Positions 23,947 to 34,379 of a stretch of DNA of 64,000 nt are shown piece after piece. This stretch comes from Rhexocercosporidium sp. MPI-PUGE-AT-0058 (Eukaryota > Ascomycota > Leotiomycetes > Helotiales). The stretch lies in the NCBI GenBank assembly GCA_020746875.1, contig JAGTJL010000003.1:1240001-1304000 (forward strand), given 5' to 3'. The notes beneath the pieces were generated by a model. That model was given only the letters and a program-made list of their open reading frames with translations, ran no database searches and was not told where the DNA came from. Both the position numbers and the translations under genes were made by a program. Each line of letters opens with the position of its first letter. Within the stretch, counting starts at the first letter, position 1.

Positions 23947-25286
23947 ATGTTTACTTCAAGAACCGCCGCTAGAGCAGCTGCTCGCTCAGCACGTACCCCA
24001 CTCCGTGCTTCTCGTCAAGTACGCTTCCAGACTACAAATCAACAAGCCGCGAAAGCTGGAGGTGCTTCAGGTCTCGTTGGAGGTTTAGCTGGGGGTGGAC
24101 TGGTCTTCTTGGTAGGTTTTCCGCAGCCAATTGCTCATTGGAGCTCAGCTAACCTTAGGCAGGCCGGATACGGGTACTACCACTTCTCAGGTTCGTACGA
24201 GGGGCACAAGAATACCTCAATAACCACATAGGAGCTTGCGGCATTCAATTGAACCATTGCTGATACATCACGCCTTCAGGAGCCAAGACCATCGTCAACG
24301 CCGCCTCGAACAGCAAAGCCCAACTCCAAAAACTCACCCAAGGCATCCAAGACGCTGCCCCCGAACCAAATGAAGCTCTGAAATGGCTCCGCACGACCAC
24401 AACCCAATATGCAGCCTTTATCCCCGGCGCAAAGCCATATGTCGATTCTGCATTCAACGATCTCGACAAAGTACAAGCCAAGCATGGCGATGAGGTTGAC
24501 AAGATTATCCAGAATGCCTACAAGGAGTTGAAGGCGGCTACAAAGGCAGGATTGACCATGGAGACAGCCGTCAAGGCGTGGTCCATTCTGGAGAAGACGA
24601 TGGGCCAGTTGGGAGAGCTAGCCAAGGATTCCGCCAGCGACATCATCGACGAGCATCCGGAGCTAAAGGAGAAGTTCGGGGGTAGATTGGATCAGCTGAA
24701 GGGGATGGCTGATTCTTATGGACCGGAAGCGAAGAAGGAATTGGATCAGACGTATCAGCAGATTAAGGATGTCATCAAGGGTGGCGTCTCTGCGGAGACT
24801 ATCCACAAAGTCAAGCAATTGATCGAGGACAAGACTGAGAAGGTCAAGCAGATGGGAGATGAAGCTTGGAAGAAGGGCCTGGAACAAGCCAAGCCATACC
24901 TCGACAAAAATCCCGAAGTTAAAGAGTTGGTTGAGAAGAACGCCGATGCATTGAAGCAGGGTAATGTTAGCGAGATCTTCGCAAAGGTCAAGGATGCGGT
25001 CTCATCAGGCAATATCGACAACTTGCAGGACTACGTCAAGCAGGCAGGGGAGAAGGCTAAGCAGAGCGGATTCGGAAAGAACATCGAGCAATACGCTAAA
25101 ATGATCCCTGGAGGAGATCAGATCCTGCCAAAGTTGATGAAGCTACAAGAAGTCGCCAAGACAAGAGGAGATGACGCAGAAAAGATCTTGAAGGAGGCTT
25201 TCAAGGATGTCCAGGATGTTCTCACGAAGAAGACTGATGAGCTGGAGAAGTTAGCTGATAGTGCGAACAAGGAGGCGAAGAAGTAA
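23947..25286 (+). CDS. Mitochondrial LEA-like amphipathic helical protein
   Basis: Exons 23947-24111, 24163-24190 and 24280-25286 (introns 51 and 89 bp), 399 residues. The first 30 residues (MFTSRTAARAAARSARTPLR and on) are Arg/Ala/Ser-rich without acids, a strong mitochondrial presequence. A glycine-rich hydrophobic segment (ASGLVGGLAGGGLVFLV) follows and could span a membrane. The remaining 330 residues are Lys/Asp/Glu/Ala-rich helices with loosely repeated 11- to 20-residue units (IKDVIKGGVSAETIHKVKQL, EKVKQMGDEAWKKGLEQA), the look of LEA/apolipoprotein-like protectors. A role in protecting mitochondria under desiccation or heat is an inference from this architecture. The tiny 28-nt second exon is fixed by phase and by the text GYGYYHFSG. 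Confidence 0.78.
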
Positions 25287-25570
25287 ATTTATGAAGTCAC
25301 TGTGTATTGTACGATATGTAATGAAAAAGCGGCTTATTTTTGCTATTTTTATTTTTATTTCGTATTTCTTGCGTCGATGCTCAACGCCTTTGGAGTGGTA
25401 AGAAGACTTGTCTGTGAAGCTAACTGTCCAGCCGATGCAATTCAACTCAATCCTTCATACAATACGCAAACCCTCTCGTTCAGCCATTCAATCCAAACGA
25501 AACCAAGCGACAGCAAAAGCTCTCTTTATTCCTATTACCGATTTCCTAAGAAGAAGCTAGATGCTTTCAA

Positions 25571-28500
25571 CTAGTATCTGTGCAGAGAACCGTACTGACG
25601 ATCATCGTAACCAGAGCGAGACTCGGAACGACGATCAAAACGAGAGTCATACCCACCAGAATCAGACCTATGTTCAGAAGAAGCATCATATCCACCAGAA
25701 CCTGACCGCTGATCTGTGTGAGAAGCATCTTCATATCGACCATACACACGAGAACCATCCAAGTCAGTGTAGGCAGGTCTGTAGCTGTCACCATGAGGAG
25801 AACGGGCACGGTAGCTTCTGGGGCCAGTTGGAGGAGCATGACCAATCTGGCCACTTGTGTGACTAGATCCAAAGACGTTGCGAGGTCCAGTTGGAGGTGG
25901 TCTGTTGACACGGGAGCTACTTCCAGCAAGCTTCTTAGGAGTGTCCCATTTGGTACCGCTACAATTTCCAGCAACTGGGGTTGAATGTTCAACAGGAGAT
26001 CTGTTTGGAGTTGCTTTGCTCACAGAAGAGTCCCACTTGCCAGGAGTCTTGTGAGGCATATCGCGGGCAGAAAGACCGGGAAAACCAACAGGTCCTGAGC
26101 TATTACGATTGTTAACACCATGAGCCCTGTATCCCGAAGGACCTGTTGGGGTGGCCTTGGTGCCATTGTTGTTGGAGGCGGCATTCCCAGCGCCCGAAGC
26201 ATTGCGAGTTGGAGTACTCAGGTTTGCAGCAGCCTTCGAGCCCATGTTTCCGGACGGCCAGTTTGTGATTGTATTGAGAATACCTATCAGTCCAGCGGGT
26301 TCAACTGGTCGAGTCTTGCCAGCAGTGGAAGATGGCTGTCCGCCCGGATTCCTGGGTGATCCAACCGGCTGTGTCTTGCTGAATGGAGGAGATAATGCAT
26401 CTGGAACACATGTCAGCCCGACAGAAACGCCGGGCCCAAGCAGTCTGGTCTGCCACTCATCGGAGTATTTCTCGGGATCGGGAGGAGCATTATATAGATG
26501 TGCGGTGGAATCGACCGGCTTGTTCTCGTATCTCCGATTGTGTGTCTCTTTCTTCTCAAAGTTCAGGCCTGGAGGAGCACCGGAGACATAGCTGTGTCGA
26601 GGGCGACTTCCTGTGGTTGAGTACCCGCCTGATCCATGGTTTGATCCCTTAGACAAGCTTGAATTTGGTCCTTGAGGGGTCGATGATGCCTTGCCGTCCT
26701 TTGGAGTCGATAATCCTGGAGCACTAGGTCCATTGCGACCTCCAGCGCCAACCTTTAGGAATACTGTAGGCTTGACAGGTGTCGTGAATGAACCTCCGGG
26801 ATTTCCTGTACCGCCTCCATATCCCTTGTTGGCCTTGGCTGGCGAACGTCCCATCACAGCACTACTACCCTTCCTAGCTCCCTTCTCGACCGTCGTAGGT
26901 GCCCCCATTAAGATTCCGGCGAATGCATCCTGCTTCCTAACCTTCGGCGTTCCAACGACCGGGGGTTCCTTTAGTCCCACAGAACTGCTACCTTGTGCGT
27001 TTAAACCCTTGATAATGCTCGTCGACAACTCTCCAGATTTTCCAGTACCTTCTGTGCGGGTTTGTGTTCTACCGTCCAACTTTGAACTTCCCTGATGTTC
27101 ATTGCCTGGTTCTGCCTTGTTCGCTTTACCATTGCTTGGGTTACCATTCGTCTTAGTCGCAGCGTTTCCTTGTCCATTGCCCTTGCCAGTCCTCAACGGC
27201 GATGATCTAGAATATTCGTAGCCCTCGATCTTCTTCGCAATGTTCGAGGTTCCAGTAGGTGTAACGATAGGGCCATTTCTACCAACAGGATTCAAACTCT
27301 TCGAAGCTCCTGTATGTTCCGAAGTAGAAGTCTTGCCAGCTCTCATTCTCGAGATCGTAACAGGAGTTCCAGGCCCTCTACGAGGTCCAGTTCCACCAGA
27401 TTTAGAAGGCAAAACCAAACCAGCATTGCCTCCCCCTCTACCCCCATCAGGGCAAGAATTGGTAGATGGTAGGTACGATGACGAATTCGCCCTAATAGCA
27501 CTGCGATTAGCAGAATTGGATCCTGTTGGAGTGTGGCGAGTTGGTGTAGTGGGGGAGTAGTCAGACAAGGTTAAATCCACAATATCGCTAAGTCGAGGGC
27601 GGCTTTGTCCTCTCTCGCTAAAATCCATTGAAACGGTGGTACCTCTCTTCCTTGAGTCGCTCAGTGAACCTCTAAAATCATCAGCAGGTACCGATCGGGC
27701 TGGGGTAGCGGTGATGGAAGGGGCAGGGGCAAGTGTAGCAGTTGTAACTGAACGCTGGTTTTGAGATGGGGCTGTTTGTGAGATGCGATGAGCAGTAGCT
27801 GGGGGGTTGTATGGAGGCTGAAATGCTCCTTGAGGAGTGTCGGTGATCTGATGAGTAGATGTCGAAGGTGTGCGGCGGCTTTGGGGGTTTGATGGGGATG
27901 CTTGGTTGATTGCGCCTCGAGAGTTGCTTGCAGATTGGACAGCATAGTGAGTAGAAGCGGTGTTTGCAGTCTGACTGAAAGTGGATGATGGAGCGGTGTA
28001 TGGCGCAAGCACCCCTTGGGCAGCTTCCTTTGTGTGAAGTTTGATCTTCCGAATGATCCAGTTGAGATCTTCCTCACGTGTCCCTTCATACTTGGCTCCA
28101 AACATTCGAGTGAATACCTTTTGGGTCTTCTCCTCTACTGGGTCCCGAGCAATGTAATGGCGGTAGACTGCTTCGGCCACTTCAAAGTGAAGTTAGCAAA
28201 AATATCATGGGCAATCAACAAACCCCCCTCGTCAGCCACAAGTTTGGAAAGTGTTCGAGGCACTAGAGACCTCCCCTTCAACTATATGGTCAGAGAAACT
28301 TACTGTCCTCGACTGTCAAGATCAGAAGGCTTGGTTGGCCATTCAGAGCATTCAGCATGTGATAACCTGCTGGTCCAGCTGTCGGATTAGCTCTCTTGAT
28401 ATGGCCTCTGCCGTCATCCTTTTGAAGCCGAACGCGTTTGATACCCCCAGTACTCTTGACGGTTACCCATCTTGCGCAGAACTGTTCTCGGGTAGCATGT

Positions 28501-28749
28501 GCCAGCCATTCAGTTTCAACGGCTCGGAAGACATTCTCATCGTAATCCGGGTGGTCGGGCAAGGTCCTAAGCAAGGAGCTGTTAGAACACGCGGACTGTA
28601 AATGGGATGCTTCTATAAGCAGTACAAGATGGAGATACATACTTGCCACTGGAAGTTCTGATGTAGCGAGCAGTTGCTATGTTTTGACTGTTGTAATTGT
28701 TGTTGCGTGGTTTGTTGACGCCAAACGTCCCTCTATTTATGTTTACGCG
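25571..28749 (-). CDS. Large low-complexity protein with conserved N-terminal part (start unresolved)
   Basis: Minus-strand exons: upstream limit about 28749 to 28643, 28578-28304 and 28179-25571 (introns 64 and 124 bp). No in-frame ATG exists in the first readable exon (text GTFGVNKPRNNNYNSQNIAT), so at least one short 5' exon is missing; an ATG at about 28789 does not splice in phase. The N-terminal 150 residues look globular and conserved (RTLPDHPDYDENVFRAVETE, CARWVTVKSTGGIKRVRL, EAVYRHYIARDP). The other 830 residues are Ser/Gly/Thr/Pro/Asn-rich and basic, with scattered proline boxes and an Arg/Ser/Tyr-rich tail (SGYDDRQYGSLHRY) resembling RNA-binding disordered tails. I do not recognise the family. 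Function not assigned. Confidence 0.7.
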
Positions 28750-29553
28750 TTAAACGAGAGCACGTGGTTACCAAGACAAGAGGTCATGAGAACGAGAGTG
28801 AATGAAAATGCCTCGGGAGATAGGTAGCTACCTGAAGCTGGAAAGAGGAAAAGTAGAGGAGCTTACTTCAGGTGAATATCAGAAGATCTGGTTGCGATTT
28901 CAGCCCAATTCGGCGCTGTCAGGTCATACTTTCCTTAACAATGGAGCACGCTGGAAGCTCCTTGAATGAACTCGGAAGTCGCGTCCAGAATACATGATAA
29001 GGAGAGGCTGTTCAATGCGATTCCATGTCTGCTATCACTGCGCTTCCATCCCTTTATATGTTCTAGCATGTTCAGAGTGTTTCTAATGAATTACTTGATT
29101 GCTCAAAAAAGTAACTTTAATTTGTTCTTAAGTCACGTGGAGAGAGAGAGAAAGGCAAAGTTCCCATTTCACATGGCATCTATTCGTTTTTGAATAAAAT
29201 AATCTCCGACTTCATTATCTGGTTACTAAGACTCAATTTTGTGTTGAACCCCCATACGTACCTAGGAAGCATTCATTTTGGTTTGTCGACTTCACTTCGC
29301 TTCGATCGAGTGCCTTATCATAACATAGGCATTAGAAATTCATAAAGCCGAGTTTTTATGTTAAGTTACGTCAGGAAGAGACATATTGCTATATGCTCTT
29401 CATACAATGTCTTTTCTCCATACTCAGGCGCCGTATCCGGACTTTCTTGCAACACCGCCTTCCCCCAAATCCCAATCTTCTCAAACCACAAAGACACCTG
29501 GACGCCATAATCTAGCCCAGTTCTCATGATTCTCTGGCCTCTATTCTATTCTT
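28750..29553. other. Intergenic region
   Basis: Upstream space of the low-complexity gene, probably including its missing first exon, plus AT-rich sequence to 29553. Nothing else recognised. Confidence 0.4.
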
Positions 29554-29847
29554 TTACCCTTTCCCATCAACTTTCTTCTGCCAGAAGTCCACAAAGAAAC
29601 ACTGTGCCTCCCCAATAGGTAACAATGTACAGATCACCAACGAGCAAAACACCCAGATGAAGCTGATCACTATCCACCCTATGAAGAATCCTTTCGAGAA
29701 GATATAATGGCTCAAAAACATCTGTATTGGAATAATAAAATCCATCAGAAGTGTAGGAATGACGGAAGAGATGACCGCAAACTTGAAGGCCCCCGGTAGA
29801 AGTGTCGGGTCTTCCATGACGGCTTCGTCTTCGAGGGCGTTTGCCAT
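29554..29847 (-). pseudogene. Orphan C-terminal fragment of a Dur3-type urea transporter
   Basis: An open frame of 97 codons on the minus strand. Residues 10-80 (MEDPTLLPGAFKFAVISSV, FLSHYIFSKGFFIGWIVIS, IWVFCSLVICTLLPIGE) resemble the last two membrane helices and tail of fungal Dur3-type sodium:solute-symporter urea transporters. A whole transporter has about 15 helices and 650-700 residues; the sequence upstream (29848-30300) is full of stops and shows no further Dur3 text. It begins with its own ATG, so a short expressed membrane protein cannot be excluded. Best read as a relic after loss of the rest of the gene, or a translocated terminal exon. Assignment is from motif memory, not alignment. 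Confidence 0.5.
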
Positions 29848-32257
29848 TCTCTATCAGCCAGACTTCCAGCCATATGTTATGGGAAGATTGGCAAATAATT
29901 TCGCATGAGCACATCTAGAGCCAAAGGAAGAAAGAATTGATTTTGAAGGATAACGCTCATTTGGTGATGTCCAGACTCGATATGAAATCTGGCCCGGGCA
30001 ATACCCGCAAGAGTGTGGAGTAAAGTGAAAGTCGAAAGTCCAATACTGGAGTTGGGCCCATGCTACGAAAATTCCGTGATGACTTCGTGACCTGACTGCG
30101 ACGTCCCAAATATCAGATTAATGGTCTAAGGGTGGCGGTAGGTCAGTAGGTGAACAGATGGAATGATACCTTGTAACATGTGCTAAGCTGTTCAACGGGG
30201 TCTAGACCATATTTCATTGTACAAAGACAATTTCTAGAAGACTCGATTTGGAAAGATCGAAGATCAAGTTGTTTAGGAATCTTGAAGGTAAGCCAACGCT
30301 GAACTGACTTCTGCACAACGACTGTAGTAGATCAGAAAAGTCTTGAGAGGGCTTTAGAGGAACTCAGGAACTCAATAATCCAGGCCAAACATCAATAGCA
30401 CAATGATTACGGCGATGCTTTGTTGAATCACGGCAAGACTTTACGGTGGAAAATCCTTTGAAAGGTTTGAACTCCTTCGGAAACTCAATGAAAATTGATT
30501 TGCTGCGGCCTTTGGATAGGACGTTTCCTTTCACGAAGACTCGAAGTCTTCAAAAGGAGTAAGGTCGTGGTTCGCGTGGCAAAAGGTGATCAATGCCGAC
30601 ACAACCGAAATAACTTTTAACTGAAATGTAGTTAGAGTGTAACTTTACCAGTCGCCTGATCCATGCGTTCATCTTGATCTTCGTCTAAAACCCAGTGTGC
30701 TGTAGGATTTTAGGTGTATTTGTACCAGCTCGAACCCATTTCAAACGCTCAACAATCTCGAGCTGCAAGGAAGTACCTGTTTAGAGGAGATTCATTCTGC
30801 AAAGCAGTGAAGCCCACCGTTGCCGTAATTGGATGATCACGTCTCGTTCCCTGCTCCAGGGGTTTCGAGAGACACCGCACATCCCGTGGCTCATGGTCTG
30901 CGCAAAGATTGTGTATTTGTGTCCAGATAAGATAGACTACTGGGATATTAGATTACCCAGAAGACTTCGCACACTTCTAATTTCTTCAAGGTCAATTTCT
31001 ATGATATCTGGCAAGGGTAGGGAAGGGCTGAGTCAAGGTTGGGGAAAACCGTTCGCCTAAAATTAGAGCTAAACCATTCCTGGAATGGAATGAGGTCCCA
31101 TCTGGAATTTATGACATCGCATGCTTTGGCTCAAACAAGTCTTCCCACTCTCGCAACATTTCAATATTGAAATGCTTCAAGAGCGACCAAGTGAAGAAGA
31201 CTGTTCTTTGACTCGGGACAGCTTCCAGATCACGAGATGAACGATGATGAGTACATCTCGATTACAGCAAATCAATGGACTGCCAGCGGTTGCACGGAGT
31301 ACAGAGCCAACTCGCTAGTCCGTACGGAAAGTACAGTTGTGTGGAACGTTTCCTGGATCAATAAAAAGTGCAAATGTGTGTATGCGAAGTAGCACAGTTG
31401 TCCATATCAGGATGTCAGCTTTCAGTAGAAGTCATTACAAGTATTTCTTTTGAGATCGAGCATGAGGTACCTCGAGACGGTATGGTTGGTACTTGAGGTC
31501 TTGGGCCGCCCATTGCGGACGGAGGGTTGAAAGTTGACCCTGGGATGTTACCCTTGCTCCTCCAGATCTTCTTTCCTTGAACCTTGCAGCCGCCGGATCT
31601 TCGGTCTCATTTCTTCGCTCGCAAATGCAGATGGGAGGAACGATGGATTCGATTGTTGTGGCATGTCCTGAAGATGGCTGCTTTGTTACTTGTGCAACGC
31701 TGCAACCTATGGATATGGAGGAGTCAACCAACCCCAAGCGTCAACAACCGGCAGTGGACTGACAGCCCTGTCGAGTCTTTGGCTCCAAATCAACACGGCG
31801 GCATATGACCCCTGCCCAAACGCTAATATGATCCTGGAAATGATTGCCAAGTGTGCCAACGAGGGAGGACCTGTTTGCCTTCCATGCCACCTGGCTCATG
31901 ACCAAGGGAAAAGGATGTTTACTATGGTCAGTTGGACGAAGAGGTTCAAGTACAGTATGAAGCTATTATCATACCGCATTCTTATCTTGTTTTTGAAAGA
32001 TCGAGTTGAACTGCCTGAGAAGGTGATGTGGTCTGGCCGTTTTACGATTCTAGCTTGGCCCCAGTCCGTTGTTGTATTTTGCGTCCGCCTCCTCTAGGGC
32101 CCCATCCACATCCCCATCCCCATCCCATGCATCGACCGTCGACGCCTGAGCTTCCCTTCCCGCATGTCGATCATTCGCCCTCCTTCAGCGCGACAAGGGT
32201 GCGAGGCTGGGCTGGACTGGGCTGGTGATTGCATCTTGAACGCCTCTACCGACCGAC

Positions 32258-32275
32258 CGACTGACTGACTGACTG
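32258..32275. repeat. GACT/GACC tetranucleotide repeat
   Basis: Short run of GACC then GACT units in the gene-free stretch. Confidence 0.8.
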
Positions 32276-33340
32276 TTATCCGGCTGGCTCCAGTAGATGA
32301 TCATGTCTTCTCCAAATTTTACATCAGAACGCAAGACTGAAGCTCGCAATCGCTGGTATCAGGACTTGACCAGGGCTCGTGCGGTCGTGGCGCATAGACA
32401 TTATTGTGATGCTCTGGAGGGGAGGGGGGCCATGTTACGAAACCGCCCTTGGGCCAAATTCCACAAGGCATGGCGTGGGTCCACTTCGACACTTCGACAC
32501 TTCCGCACTTCGAGCTTGTTGCGCCCGCACATCTCTAACTTACCGTTTGGAGTTTGCTCTCTGTGTCTTCCCCAACCATATTCCTCCTAGATGTCGTTTT
32601 TTCAAGATCTCCCAAGATCGCCCGTAGAGCAGGGGAAGATTGATTGATTGATTGGGCTTTCCATGTTGAGGCTGCTGCGGTCCAGCAAACTTCTTCCTTG
32701 ACCTATATCCAATCAGCGTGTAAATGATTCCAGGTGGGTATGTGAGCGTGTGTATCGGGGCGTAATTTGCCCCATTACTATTTGGTTTTTCTTCTCGGTG
32801 TGACCCTTTTGGGGGGGCATTTGGTAGGTACTTTCTCGGACACAGAAGCTGAAACCTATTCCTCTTCAGCAGCACAGCAGCAACCGCAGAATTCTTCGGC
32901 ATCGACCACAAGTACTTTCGACGCAGCCCGGCCAGCAGGACTACCGCGGTATGGAGGCCCAAGGCTCATTCATTATGGCCAACAACACGCCTGGTGACCT
33001 GCTTGTCGGCCGCTCTTCTGGCTGTGTACTTTCCCTCTCTGCGAAACTCTCTTTTATTTTATCTTACAGTGGGCAGTTAGAACCGTTTGCCAGTATCTAT
33101 CGTCGTCCCAGCCCTGGGACTATGACTGGTCCCTCGACCTTATCTCGCGCACTCCGTACTCTCCTAATATCCCAATATCCCAATATCCCAGTCTCACCCA
33201 ATTCCCTCCTTTCCATTCTTTTTGACTTGCCACGATCTCAACCTCATCTCCATTCCCACCCACATCATCCCCTCCTCTGTCCATCAGTATATCGCTGCCC
33301 CGGGTGCCTTGATTCGAGATTGAAAGATGCCCCGTATGGT

Positions 33341-33370
33341 AGAGGAGAGGAGAGGAGAGGAGAGGAGAGG
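33341..33370. repeat. GGAGA pentanucleotide repeat
   Basis: Six near-perfect AGAGG/GGAGA units. Confidence 0.9.
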
Positions 33371-33535
33371 TATTTCAGATACACAGCCTGGGCCTGGGAT
33401 AGACGGCTTCAGCCAATGGTGTTTGGCCATAATCAATAACCTTGCCGGGGAGTCTCATTTAGTAGCGCCTCCACAACCCCCTGCCGTACCCCTACCGTGG
33501 CCCATGGCTATGCCCTGCCAGCGCCTCGTGTGCGT

Positions 33536-33565
33536 CCCATCCCCATCCCCATCCCCATCCCCATC
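33536..33565. repeat. CCCCAT hexanucleotide repeat
   Basis: Five tandem CCCCAT units; a shorter copy of the same repeat (CCCCATCCCCATCCC) lies at about 32112-32128. Confidence 0.9.
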
Positions 33566-33900
33566 ACCTCCTCGTCCTTCACCTCTTTCCTCCTCCCCTC
33601 GTCGTCAACCTGAACGAACGAGCAAACCAACAAACAATCAGTCCGTCAAGTCACTTCACCTTCTTGACGATCCGCAGCGCCGCACGACGACTGTAGATCC
33701 TCCAGACAATGGGCCTACGACCGTGACGCTGACACGGCTACCGTTTATTCTATCCTGACCAGCAAGAAAGAAAGTTAGAGGGTGCACTGAGCGCGCTGTG
33801 CAGTTGTCCTTGGCCGCTTCTTTCATCTCACATAACTCTAGCGCCGAATTTTGCAACAACAGAAGTGCGCGCCTGCGTTTTAGATCTCCTCCCATGCGCA

Positions 33901-33985
33901 CGACCACCACGACTTCGACTCCGACTACGACTACGACTACGACTACGACTAGGACTCCAACTCCGACTCCGACCACGACATTCTG
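33901..33985. repeat. CGACTA/CGACTC repeat
   Basis: Degenerate trinucleotide-hexanucleotide tract of CGACTA, ACTCCG and ACGACC units about 400 bp before the Med15-like gene; a clean (CGACTA) core is at 33922-33950. Confidence 0.88.
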
Positions 33986-34379
33986 CTCAACATCAACCCT
34001 ACCTTGCCTTACCTCACTCAAAACCTCACACCCCGTCGTTGTACCTTCCCCCCCCTGCTTCGATCTTCGCAGCACGACGCCAGCTAGCGACTGTATTCTA
34101 CGTGGTGGAAAATCAGAACCAAGGCTGTTGACTCTGCCTCTCACCTCAGCCCCAAATCCTCGACCCTCCAACCGCTGCGAGCGACCGACCACAACTCACG
34201 ATCTGTCCCCGAACCTTCGTCGCAAATACTCGAGGAGTCCAGATCGCACCCTCATGTGGACATAGCAGTCGTTGGATTGTCACCGACATCACCCAGATAT
34301 TCTGTCTCCGCCAGTCCTCCCTTCTGGCACCCCCAACTAGAGAGCACGTCTTCCACTCCTCAGGAGCGTGGCTTCTGCC

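Larger units (their letters stand above)
29848..34379. other. 4.5-kb stretch without a supported gene
   Basis: No frame here shows a family signal or a convincing exon chain. The first half (to about 32000) is AT-richer and may contain degraded sequence. The second half carries many microsatellites (separate entries) and pyrimidine-rich DNA leading into the Med15-like ATG at 34380. A long 5' UTR, a noncoding transcript or remnants of repeats are all possible. Confidence 0.5.

Noticed and set aside
31435..32097. Overlapping frames in both strands including a 135-codon plus frame
   Set aside because: Frames overlap in several phases with no domain text or splice logic.
33656..34265. Val/Gly-rich minus frame and Thr-rich plus frame of 155-178 codons
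   Set aside because: Both are translations of the CGACTA-type repeat tract; no independent coding evidence.
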